NCBI GenBank assembly: GCA_026119935.1
Contig: JALRMH010000002.1
Span: 620,001-684,000 of the forward strand
From: Endothia cerciana
Taxonomy: Eukaryota; Ascomycota; Sordariomycetes; Diaporthales; Cryphonectriaceae
DNA: 64,000 bases
Reading direction: 5' to 3'
Below, piece by piece: positions 22,198 to 33,000 of this stretch. Both the position numbers and the translations under genes were made by a program. The number at the start of each line of letters is the position of its first letter. Positions within the stretch are counted from its first letter, which is position 1. The notes under the pieces were generated by a model. It was given only the letters and a program-made list of their open reading frames with translations, made no database searches and had not been told where the DNA came from.

Positions 22198-24800
22198 GCG
22201 GAGAGGTTCTCTCGGGACAGCCGACGTCTTGTAGATAGCAGCGCTTGGGGGGCTTGAGATATAATTCAATATCATCTATACATCGCTACAGGCGCCAGCG
22301 TGTCCACGGCAAGACCCCGAGCAGGGTAGGGACCGCAGGCTGCTGATCATCGCCGACCGGTGTATCCCTTCTTACCTTTGATGCACCAGGCCGCCTGGCC
22401 GCCAGGTCCTGAAGCAAACCCCGGAGGAGGAAAAGCGAGCAGGACCTGACAATGTCCCGTAGTCCTCACCCGGGCCACCCCGGACCAGGGCTGGCAGCCA
22501 TGTTTCGCGCCTGGCCCAGGCCCTATGTCCGGCCTGGGCGGCAGGGTCAAGCTGCCGGGCCCGTGTGGCCGGCGGCCAGGAAGTGAGGGCCGAGGACCTA
22601 TATTGCTCTCCCCTGTAGGACGTGGCCGTGCCGGTGGCTTTCTACGGTCGCGGTGCAATCGAGATACCACCCATTATCCCGTGTGAGCCCTCCATCCCCG
22701 ATCGGAAGAGACGCAGGGCTAGAGACGCAGGGCTACGAAAGCAGGTGTTCACCTCAACCCCCAAGCCCTCGGGACGTACTGTGTAACGTTGGATATCCAA
22801 GATCGATCCGCTCCGGTCCGATCCGATCCCTTCCCCGCGAACCTTTTGACATCTGCCCTGCTAGGGGGGGGGGGGGCATATGTAGGGGTTGTTTCTTTGT
22901 TTCAAGAGTACATATTTATGCAGTATGTGCAGCAAGCATGTCGACATGGCGCAGGATTCTAGGTTGGGTTTTTCTTTCCCCCGAGGACGACGAGGAGGAG
23001 ATGTGAGTGTCGTCGAGTAGTATAGACGAGACGGTGAGGGAAAAAAAAGGGCATTCGGTCGGACGTGATGGCTGCATGATCCCGCAGGTACCACGGCTGA
23101 GATCGTCCGAGCGGGGCGGACCTCGCCATCGAGGGAGGGGGTTCATCCCGGCGCATGAGAGGAAGGGAAAACCACAAGGGACACACAGGGTCGGGGGCGG
23201 ACTCGCGGTGATCGCCGTGGCTGGTGACAACATCTCTTTTTTTCTTCTTTATCTGCTGCAGGTCCGGGACGATGGGGAGCAACCATCCAAGAGGCCGGGG
23301 CCCCTCGAAGCGGGAAAATGGTCCGCGGGTCTGCTCGCCTCCCGCGCTTACTGGGTACGAGGATGGGGCCGGGCGGCCGGCCTTCCTTGGCCGCTGGGCA
23401 GTTCTCGTGTGTGAGGCAACAAAGGAAAAGTCGGGGTCGTCCTATATCTATATTGATGCTTATCGAGAAGGTTTTCTGGTTAAGCAAACAAGGCCCGCCC
23501 GCCCGCCACACAAAATCCAGACGGGTCAGGTGAGGTCGTGCCTGTTAGCGGTTCGCCAAATGCGCGCATTATTCAGGGTCGTCGTCTCTTGTGAGGCCCT
23601 GATTTTTTCGTCCCCCTACCAGCGGGGACGAGGAGGGCGGCTGTGCAGAATCATTGCCGAGAAGAGACCGGGGGGGGGGGAGAGGAGCCTTTCGAGAACG
23701 CCCCCGGGCGGCATGACGACAATTGGACAGGCCTCAACCAAGAATCATCTGTATTCCCGGATTCTGCGCGAGACTGGGGGGGGGGGGGGGTTCGCATCAG
23801 GCCGATCTGGAGGGAAGGCAGAGGAGAGAAGACGAAGCGAAAACAAGGGCTGCCTCGGGTCCATCAGCATGAGAGAGACATCGTCATAGCTGTTTTGTTT
23901 CCGAGGCACCGTGGTCCCGCGGCCCACAAACAACTTGGCATTCCACTAGCAGAGACACCATGTTATAATTAGCAGCGCCGCGGGACGACAGAGTTATTGT
24001 TAGCGCGGGACAGTCATAAAATAAAAAAGAATTATAAAAAATTTTAATAAAAAAAAGAGAGAGAGAGAGAAAGAGAGAGAATGCGCCATAAGTGGTAGTA
24101 GGTAGAGGACACACGGCATCTATCTCGTGTTGGCCCCGTAGCCCGTAGCCCGTAGATAGAGGCTAACAGGCTTGACCAAGACCCTCGCTGATGGGGCTTT
24201 GTTTTCCCCTGAGCGGCGTTGATCCTTTGTGAATGACAGGTGACAAACAAAAAACTGCAAGCGAGCACATTCCACCCACCCACCCATGCTGCCAGGCGGG
24301 CTGCTGATGACCCATTGGATTTTGTGGGGACCGATCTCATGCAAAGTTCGACCCGGCCGTCCCACGATCCCTTGCGTGTGGCGTGCGTAACTCTTCCACG
24401 GCTTTTCTGACGGGGAGAAGCGAAGCACCGAGTCCTTGGTGGCGGCCATTTCCAGTAGCACAGGCGTGCTGGGGGTGTTCATTCGCGTGACTGTTCTGTC
24501 CAGACCCTTCTTTTTCTTTCTCCTCCGCCCGCTCAGAGTTTCTAGGGGCCTGTGGACACGAGCCTGCAGTACCCGTCTGGGTCCAACCGATCTTGATCTC
24601 GATCTGCTGCCCCAGCTTTGCCGCACACGGGACCAGGAGCAGATCAGGCCAGAGCAGGGACGGTGTGATGTAGTAGTATGTATGAGCTGGACCGGCTGGT
24701 AACCGCCCCATCCCCTTCGCCGCCGCCGCCGCAGTTGAGGGATGGGGCGTCCCATGCTGATTGACCGGCTGGGTGGGCTGTCTGTGGGGGGGGGGTGTGT

Positions 24801-24832
24801 GTGGATGGATGGATGGATGGATGGATGGATGG
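24801..24832. repeat. (GGAT)n microsatellite
   Basis: About seven copies of GGAT on the plus strand. Confidence 0.85.
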
Positions 24833-25732
24833 GGTGGTGGCCTCTTTTTTACCTTTGGGCAAATACGAGGACCCAAGCCCGCCCACACAGCCGTCCCGTC
24901 CTTCTTAGGCGAAACCCACAAGGGGCGGGGGGCCACCCCTTGCAAGCACCGCACCAGGGCCAATCAGGATGGGGACCTGGCCTGACGACCAGCTGACCTG
25001 ACATACAGGGGTGCTGCCTAGGCGGTACATACATAGTAACACAGTACAACATACATACTATGAGCGGTAGCGTACATAGTATTACTCTTACTGTACATGA
25101 CAATGACAGTCAGAGAGTACTGTATCCCGGGGATGGCAGCAGATGTGGTGCAGACACAGATCATCGCCGTCAAGTGTTGGGTCCCTGAGCCTGCCACCAT
25201 CAGGACAGGGCAGGCCTCGGGGGCAGAGCACGACAGCAAGGGGGACGGCCCAGGTCAGCAAATTGCCGTCTGCTTGTTAGGGCCCGTCTGCTCGGGTGCG
25301 CTTGGGTGTCTCTATTAGTAGCCGTTTTGTTTTAGCGCCTTTCCCGATTTGATCGATGGGGCTTGGTTCTGGCCCCCCTGTTTTTTCTTTTCCCTTCCTT
25401 TTTTTTTTTTTTTTCTTCTCTTTCTTTTCTCACCCCTCCCCCACTTTTCACCACGCCCCCCCTCCCCAGTAGCCACCCCCCAGCAAAGTCCTTCCTCGCG
25501 CCCGCCCACTCTTCACCTCCGTTTTACAATTCTCCTCAGCCCACTCGAGTTTAATAAACCACTCTTGCACTCATCCGTCCCAACCCACTCCAAGGCCGCT
25601 CGCTTCTTCCCCTTTCGTATATTCAATCTCGTCAGACGCTCATCCTTTTTCCCACCGCCCCGATCCCAACCACCATTTATCAACATTAGGATATTCTGAC
25701 AGACACGGGACATATCGATCGCTCGTCCTCGT

Positions 25733-25733
<1 letters not shown>

Positions 25734-25790
<57 letters not shown>

Positions 25791-25808
25791 GCACACATAC
25801 ACACACAC
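25734..25808. repeat. (CA)n microsatellite in the presumed 5' leader of the mucin-like gene
   Basis: More than 30 CA units, slightly interrupted near the end (CGCACGCACACATAC), about 260 bp before the ATG at 26069. A second CA run lies immediately before the next gene's ATG at 28210. Confidence 0.85.
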
Positions 25809-26068
25809 CCCTTTCAGTCATTTCGATACGATCGATATTCCTCTTGGGCACCCCCTTTTGGGAAAGAAGGAAGAAAGAAGAAGAAAAAAGAAAGAAGGCA
25901 GAAAATAGGGGACAGCAGGTTCAGGTCGCGAGGATACCACAGCCAACCCCAGTTGGCGCAAATCTCGTCGAGCGATCGAGCGGACGGCCTCACCTCGCCT
26001 GTCCGACCATCTTCTCGTGTTCCGTACCGACCCACAACCCACCCGTCATCACACAGACATTTCACATC

Positions 26069-26962
26069 ATGCATCCCGCCAGGATACTAAGGCTGCTCGT
26101 GGGGGCGCTGTCCGCCACCACCGCCGCCCAGGGCTTCCTCATCGACGCCGCCCTCCTGGGCCGGAACAGCAGGGAGCTGATGGCCAGGCAGAGCGGGGGT
26201 TCGGACGCAAACAACGCAGCCGACCCGACCGGGACTGGTACCGCCGCCGCGGCGACGGCGACGGCCGACCCGGGCACGACGACTACGTCGGAAGAGCCGA
26301 CGTCTACGACCAGCTCTGCCACCTCCACCTCGGCCGAGCCGACGACCTCGACCACAGCCGCAGCCGCCACGACCTCGACCACCGCGGCGGCCATCACCAC
26401 CTCCTCCGCCACCAGCGACGCCGCGCCGGCCCCTACCACGAGCACGTCCGAGGCCGCCCCGTCCTCGAGCTCCGCCGCGGACGCTAAGACGACGGACTCC
26501 TCGTCGCACTCCGCCTCTACCACCACGAGCGCGACCCCCACCACCTCCACCACCGTCGTCGTCGTCACCGCCACCGACGGGTCCGTCAGCAGCTCGACCT
26601 CCATCACCGTGACGACCCCGACCGCCAGCCTCTCCAACTCGGGCTCCGGCGGCAGCGGCAGCTCCGGCATGACCACCCAGACCCGCAACACCATCATCGG
26701 CGTCGTCGTGGGCGTCGGCGGCGCCATCGTGCTGGCCGTCGCCGGCGTCTTCGCCTGGAGGATCTGGGGCCGCAGGCGGAACAGCGAGGAGAGCGACGGC
26801 CTCATGGGCTTCAACGACAAGGACGCCGGCACCAGCGGCGTCGGCGGCCTCGGTTCCACCGTCTCCGGGACCACCGCCGTCTCGTCCCCCTTCCAGTCCA
26901 CCCTCGAGAGCTACCACCAGGCGACACCGCCGACCAAGGCCGCCGCGTCGACCAACTTCTAG
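26069..26962 (+). CDS. Mucin-like single-pass membrane protein (Ser/Thr-rich ectodomain)
   Basis: One exon of 297 codons. Residues 1-21 form a signal peptide, about 45-205 are a low-complexity Thr/Ser/Ala-rich stalk likely to be heavily O-mannosylated, about 208-230 are a hydrophobic membrane segment (IIGVVVGVGGAIVLAVAGVFAW), followed by RIWGRRR as stop-transfer and a short cytoplasmic tail of about 60 residues. This is the architecture of fungal Wsc/Mid2-type cell-wall stress sensors and related mucins, but no WSC cysteine domain is present, so sensor function is inference from layout alone. The in-frame upstream extension lacks an ATG. The next gene encodes another Ser-rich secreted protein. 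Confidence 0.8.
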   Translation: MHPARILRLLVGALSATTAAQGFLIDAALLGRNSRELMARQSGGSDANNAADPTGTGTAAAATATADPGTTTTSEEPTSTTSSATSTSAEPTTSTTAAAATTSTTAAAITTSSATSDAAPAPTTSTSEAAPSSSSAADAKTTDSSSHSASTTTSATPTTSTTVVVVTATDGSVSSSTSITVTTPTASLSNSGSGGSGSSGMTTQTRNTIIGVVVGVGGAIVLAVAGVFAWRIWGRRRNSEESDGLMGFNDKDAGTSGVGGLGSTVSGTTAVSSPFQSTLESYHQATPPTKAAASTNF

Positions 26963-28012
26963 CCGGGACAAGATATTATACACGAGCTGGAGACCTGAGG
27001 GGTGTGCGTACGGCGTCACGAGGTCTCGTCTCCTTTCTTTCTTCTTTTTCTCTTGGGACATAAGCAGGGAAGGAGGAGTTTCAACAGCAAGCATAGCATT
27101 TTCCTGCATGGGCCAGAATCCCCAACCCCCACCCCCAAACAACCAGTCGAGTTGGTTGCAGAGGGGTCACGAGCCAATCTACCATACGAGCATAGACTAG
27201 TGCGAAGTACTTTTTTTTTTCCTTCTCTTTAATGAACGCGAGTTTGGGGGCAAGGCTAGCCCGAGCACGTCTCGAGGCCCCCGTCCCCGGTTGACGGGGC
27301 TGAAGCTGTGGAGGACGGAGCCCCCCCCCCCCCTCTTGTTTATATGAGAGATCAATCAGCGCGCTGCCTTCCGCAGGGTAGATTGGCAGGTTAAGTGCAT
27401 ACAGAGTTCAATGTAATACAGATACCCAATGCCATTCCTTACACGCACATGCACGATTCTTGACGTCGTCCCAGCGTGCCGTCTCGTGTTAATCCTTCCC
27501 ATGTGCGCCCCTGGCTGAACCAAGGGGGGGGGGTTGTTCTGCTCGAGCCGTGAAGGGCAAGGCGCCTCGTCTCAGGGGTGTTTCAGATTCTGGGGGACCC
27601 TTCCACGCCCGGGCGTCTCGACCTGGCTGCTCCGGCACGTTTGACAGCACCTCGTAACCTGTAGTTAGCTTATCATCATCATCATCATTATCGAGTGTCG
27701 TTCGTTCAATTGCGATTGCGACTAGCAGGATCGTGGTGAAGGAAAGAAAGAAAGAAGAAAAAAACTTCCAACCGGCGAACTTCGAAGTACATTCATCTAC
27801 CGCGTCGGCGACCGGTGGATGATCATCGGGGGACCAACCGTGAGCTGCGGACGAACAAGCGACGCAGGAGACCGACTGGCTGGCTGGTAAAGCTGCGCGG
27901 TCCAGCGACGACTGCCAAGGGACGACCGGAGGTAGGCCAACAGGATACGGCTGGTTCGGCTGGACCTGGTGTCACCCGCTCGAGGACGAGACGCCGGCGA
28001 AGAAGCATCTGA

Positions 28013-28049
28013 GGACCGACCGACCGACCGACCGACCGACCGACCGACG
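28013..28049. repeat. (GACC)9 tetranucleotide repeat
   Basis: Nine near-perfect GACC units about 160 bp upstream of the ATG at 28210. Confidence 0.9.
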
Positions 28050-28162
28050 ACGACGGGTTCGTTGTCATCCACCGGACACATTCCGCCTCCCCGGGCCCAG
28101 CGACCGGAGGACCTCACCCCAAAGGCTCCCCCCCCCCCCCCTTCCATACCCACACCTACAGG

Positions 28163-28164
<2 letters not shown>

Positions 28165-28202
<38 letters not shown>
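28165..28202. repeat. (CA)n repeat directly before a start codon
   Basis: About 19 CA units; the following gene's ATG is at 28210, so the run must lie in its 5' UTR. Confidence 0.9.
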
Positions 28203-28207
<5 letters not shown>

Positions 28208-28209
28208 CG

Positions 28210-29025
28210 ATGCAGCCCGCTCGCCTCCTCGCCCTCCTGGCGGCCGCCCTCAGCACCGGCGCGGCGGCCACCTCCGTGCCGGACATCGTCAACGAGATCC
28301 GGGCCGGCTTCTTCCACGGCGGCGGCGGCGACGACGCCACCGCCCCGGTCCTGGCGCCGCGGCAGAGCAGCACCGGCACCAGCAGCGCCAGCGGCAAGAA
28401 CCTGCAGACGTTCACGGGCGCGCTGGGCGGGGTCAAGGCCGACCCCGTCACCCAGACCGCCGACGCCGACCGGCCCTTCGCGGTCGGCAGCGACACCTTC
28501 ACCGACTTCGCGGACGCGGCGGGCCGGTCGTGCGACAACCAGATGAACAGCTGCGCGGCCATGGCCAACGGCGGCGGCCAGACCTTCACCGTTGGGGACT
28601 GCAACACGCAGAACAGTAAGACAACCCAGCCCACCCTTTTTCTACCTTCCCCCGCCAAAAAGGAAAGACGAGAAAAGAAAGAAGAAAAAAAAATCAAGAC
28701 GCCCGGTGGCGGCCCCCCCCCCCCCACCATAACCCACCCGTACGTGTACCTTCAGTACTGATCACATCGGCCCATCTCAGCCCAGTGCAAGGCGGACATC
28801 ACCAACGAGGAGGTGGCCATCAGCTCGGGCTCAGGCTCGTCGGCGACCTCGACGTCGACGTCGACGTCCAGCTCCAGCTCCAGCTCCACCTCCAGCTCCA
28901 CCTCCACCAGTACTTCGACCTCCGTGTCGGCCTTGACCACCAGCGCCGCCGCCAGCACCACGTCGTCCGCGACGCTGGCCCTCGTGAGCTCGAACGCCGA
29001 GTTCAACTTCTTCTGTGAGGTATAG
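28210..29025 (+). CDS. Small secreted four-cysteine, Ser-rich protein
   Basis: Two exons, 28210-28615 and 28781-29025, give 216 residues. Residues 1-20 form a signal peptide. Four cysteines at 108, 115, 131 and 138 show the spacing C-x6-C-x15-C-x6-C around DRPFAVGSDTFTDF and GDCNTQNTQC. This resembles a family of ascomycete secreted proteins often carrying the misleading name ribosomal protein S17 (from memory). A pure Ser/Thr stretch (about 153-186) precedes a hydrophobic end, so cell-wall attachment is possible. The 165-nt intron contains a C10 tract. Function is unknown. Confidence 0.82.
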
Positions 29026-30027
29026 GAGGCCCGCCGGCAGTGGTGACGACCCCGAGTGTTTCCGGGTCCCATAATGAGTGGATGGATGGATGGATGCGTG
29101 TTTTTCTATGGAGATATTTCTTTTTTTAGGGAGGGGGGGTTGTAGCAAGCGAGAGCGCTTCCGGGGGGGGGAGGCTCTGGGGTCATCAGGGGTAGGGCGT
29201 TCCGGTTCTGCGTGGCGGCGGTGCCGTACAACCAACCAACAAAAGGCTTGAGAGACAAATGATACGTGATATGCAGGCGGCTCGTGGGCGTGCAGAAATA
29301 ATGTAATTTTTGTGTACCAAATCGATCAGTGCGAGATCTCATCATGGCCGAGGAAGTGATGAGATCCGCAGTCCCACGTTCAGGCCGACGACCAGCGCCG
29401 TAGAGGCCCGCCACGACGCCACGAGACACTCGCGACTATCACTTGCCTCGAGACGGAGCACTCGAGGCACGTCTTCTGGGACAATGAGATCAACCACGTG
29501 CAAAGATCTCGGATCTAGTCTATTGAACAGCCTTGTACAAGCGATCCCACCTACTGCTCTCAGTATCACCTCACGTCGTTCATACATGCTAGGGTAATAA
29601 ATAGACGAGATCCGGTGAGGCGGCAGACCCCTCACAAGATTTCAATATCATCCAAGCTCTCTCTCGATGGTATATCCTCCAATTGATTCACCAATATAGC
29701 CAGAAAGGAAAGTGTAGTATTTAGATTACACGATACAGTATAGTAACAGCTCTCCACCACGGTATTTCGGTGCGAGTGCTCGCAGGTGAAGTCAGGGGTA
29801 TCATTCTAGTGATGCAGTGGTCATGGGTATATTGGGCTTGTGTTCTCGTTCTGTGGTCAGGAAAGAAGAGAAAGAAAACGGAGGACGAAGTAGCGAAAAT
29901 GGGAAGAAGAAAAAAAATCCCCTCTTTTTCAACATCTCATTCCCATCCCAGTGCTCTCATATCAACAAAGGAAAGTTTGTAAGTTAGATAGGTCCCGTAC
30001 AGCTGCGAAACTCAGATCAACTTGGTC
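29026..30027. other. Intergenic region between convergent genes
   Basis: Shared 3' region of the four-cysteine gene (plus) and the giant coiled-coil gene (minus). Contains a short GGAT run (29080-29097) and G9 near 29164. No gene is supported. Confidence 0.5.
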
Positions 30028-33000
30028 TTACTCGTCGTCAAAGAAACCAGCATCGTCAAACTCGTCCTGCGCAAGTGCGTCATCGTCGTACGCAGCCAAG
30101 CGCATCATAGGGGGCGTCTGCGGTAGGCTCGGCTCGCTCGGCTGGCGGGTTGGGCTTCCTTCTTCACGAGAAGGCATCTTGCCAGCCTGCCGCTGCGATA
30201 TAGCCGGTGGCTTAGGTCTGTTCGCGAGATCCTGAGGCGTGAAGCGACGGCCTGTGGCGGAAAAGGCCGTTTGTTGACCTGATGCTGGTGTTTGGCGGAG
30301 ATTGGACTGAGGCGGGGTCAGCAGGCCCGAGAGGAAGCTGCTCTGTGACGCCGGGCTGTCCTTTTGAGGCGTAGCGGTATCGGGGCCAACTGCTGGCGAC
30401 GACTTGACACTGACCAAGCTTGCGCCCTTTCGCCAATTACCCAAGGCAGCAGCCAGGGGGCCTACTGCTTGAACGACTCCGGGTGCGCGCTCACGCAGAC
30501 TGGCGGCGATATTTGGCAAATTGATGTTCGAGCCGCCGTTTACAGCTCTCTCGCGCTCTTGCTGCTCCATCTGCAGATTGGCCTTGAGACGGATAGCAGC
30601 GTCTCGCACGCGCTCCTGGTCGAAGTCGTTCCGACCCAGGGCAGTGATGATATCCTGCAGGTCCGAGTGCCTCACGGCGAGGAGCTCACGCAGCCAGACA
30701 ATCTCGTCATCACGCTTCGCAATCTTTGTCTCGGCCTCAGGGTCAAGCTTCGCGACCGTCTGTTCGAGGCTCTCGATCCTCTGCTCGCGCTCCTGCAGCT
30801 GCTCCTGCAGAACCATGATGGACTCTCGGAGGGCTTGCGGCGAGATCTTCTCGGGCAGCTGCATCGCTTGAGCAACGGCCCCCGTTTGAGCTTGCGGCTG
30901 CGCGACGGGGGTAGGCTGCGCAGCAGCCGATAGAGGAGTGCCAACGCCAGGGACCGGCGGGGAAGCGACACCAGAGGCCTTGGCAGCTTGGGCAGCAGCA
31001 CGAGCGGCCTCCCTGGTAATCTCAAGCTTCTCTTCGAGATGAGAGACACGGTCTTGAAGATGCTCGCACTTGGAAGTCGAGATGCTGAGGCGCTCAAGGA
31101 GGTTGGACTCGGCGCGCTGAGCGTCTTCCATTGCGTTGTTAAGCTGCCTCTCAAGCCGAGCCTGCATGTCTTCCATCTCGTCCTGGTGCTTCCGAACGAG
31201 CTCCTCGACGTCGCCCTTGCGATGGTGATTGGCATCCTCGGCGAGCATATCATATTGTGACTGCACGGTATCGGCATCGAGTTTGGCTTGGTCAAGTCGG
31301 GCTTGCAGTCTCGAGATCTGGTCCTCGAGCTCCTCGCGGACCATGTTAACTTGGTTGTTCGCCTCCTCGAGCTGGCCTTGCATCGAGTCCCGAGTACGTT
31401 GGATCTCGCGCGCTCCGGATTCCCGGGCTTCGGAGAATTCAGCCTGGTAGCGCACGGCGGTCTGCTGTAGCTTGTGGTTCTCCGTCCTCATCTCTCCAAG
31501 AAGGGCCTCCAACCTCTTGGCCTCGTTGACGGCCTTCATGGCTTGGCGCTCACCAGCCTCGAGTCTCTCAAGCTCAGTCTCCAGGCGCTCACGAGTTCGA
31601 GACTCTGCCTGCAATCTAGCGTCGAGGACTTCGTGTCGAGCGAGCATGGCCTGCTCCTTCTTGACACGACGCGCATTTTCCTCAGCAATTTCATAAGTAG
31701 CGCGTTCCATGTCCTTCTGCAGAGACAGGAACTTGGCACGCCAACTCTCACGCACTCTTTCGTTCTCATTCAGCTGAGTACCGAGTGTGTCAACGAGCAC
31801 ATGAAGCTGCTTCTTCTCCTCCAGAGCGTGGTGCAGATCATCACCCTGGCGCTCCGACAATTCTATGGCCCGCTCTGCTTCGGTCCTCCAGCGGCTCGCT
31901 TCTTGACGGAGGTCACGCGCGTCGACTTCGGCGATTTCCACGCGAGCCTCCAGGTCAGCCCTGTCCTTCTGGGCATTCTCCAAGGATGCCTCGAGCAGAG
32001 CCAGGCGCATCTGGTTCTTGCTGTTGTTGGCGTCAAGGATCTTCACCCTCTCCTCCTTCTCCTCGAGGTTTTCACGCAGACGAATTTCTTCCTCGGAAGA
32101 GATACGGAGAAGGCGCTGAACCTCGGCCAGTCTATCCTCGGCTGCCCGCCTGACGCTGATTTCGCTCTCGACCAGCTCCTCCTGGTGATTCAGCTTGTCC
32201 TCAAGGTCACCAACACGCTGATCGTATGCGCTGCGGTTGATAATCTCCACCTCGATCCTCGTCTCCGCCATATGCAGCTGTCTCTCAATCTCAGCGGCCC
32301 GGTCTTCGACGGCCCTTCTTGAGGCAATCTCGGCTGTGCTCTTGGCCTGCTCAAGGTGTAGGCGCTGTTCCAGATCGGCATAACGAGCAGACAACTCGTT
32401 TAGTTTCTGAGTTAGGTCATCCCGCTCGGCTTCAGCTCCATCTATCGGTGCAGGTGGCGGTGGGGGAGGCAGTCGACTCTCAACCGCCTCCTCAACAACC
32501 GTCCGTAAGTCCTCAGCTCGGAAGTCCAGGTGAAGAGACTCGCTGAACTGTTGCTTCATCTCCTCCATTGCCTTCAAGATAGACGGCATAGTCTGTGTGG
32601 AGGCCTCGTCCAATCCAGCAGACGGCGGCAGCGGTGGAAGCGGGGCATTGTTGCGCTGTTGAATCGCGACGGCTTCCATCACAGCAGCTCTGATCTGCTC
32701 CATCCGCCTGTCCTTCCGAGGGCTCATAGAGCGCCGCGGGATGGGGTCATCATCCTCGTCGTCAGCGTCGCTCTCCTGTACGACCTCGGCAGAGACACTG
32801 CGGCGTTCACGACGACCTGGTGACGTGCGGTCAGAGAATTGAGCCAAAGCAAGCTGGATCCCTCCCAATGTCTTCTCTAGAGGGCCTAGGCGAGCTTCCA
32901 AGACACCATCCACCAGATCATTAACCCGGCCGTCGAAAAATGTGACCCGGGAATCCAGCTTGTCCTGCTCCTCGTCACTGAACGCCCTTTCCCAGTCATC

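Larger units (their letters stand above)
22198..26068. other. 3.9-kb gene-poor spacer rich in homopolymers and microsatellites
   Basis: Holds G tracts of 9-14 near 22864, 23671 and 23777, a GA run (24055-24080), a GGAT tetranucleotide run (24801-24832), a T14 tract near 25398 and a CA run (25734-25808). Many overlapping ORFs on both strands (up to about 220 codons) have no motifs, repetitive composition and no consistent splice signals. The last 600 bases are pyrimidine-rich and look like promoter and 5' UTR of the gene at 26069. No RNA gene was recognised. Confidence 0.55.
26963..28209. other. Intergenic region with microsatellite-rich leader
   Basis: Contains C12 near 27321, a CAT trinucleotide run near 27672, a (GACC)9 run at 28013-28049, C14 near 28129 and a CA run at 28165-28202 that stops 7 bases before the ATG of the next gene. 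No coding signal was found. Confidence 0.55.

Noticed and set aside
21010..22275. Long antisense ORFs (up to 421 codons) across the GH35 last exon
   Set aside because: They are shadows of high-GC codon bias on the coding strand; Arg-rich with no motifs.
22347..24963. Several ORFs of 100-220 codons in the 22-26 kb spacer
   Set aside because: Overlapping on both strands, dominated by microsatellites and G/C runs, no recognisable domain or consistent intron.
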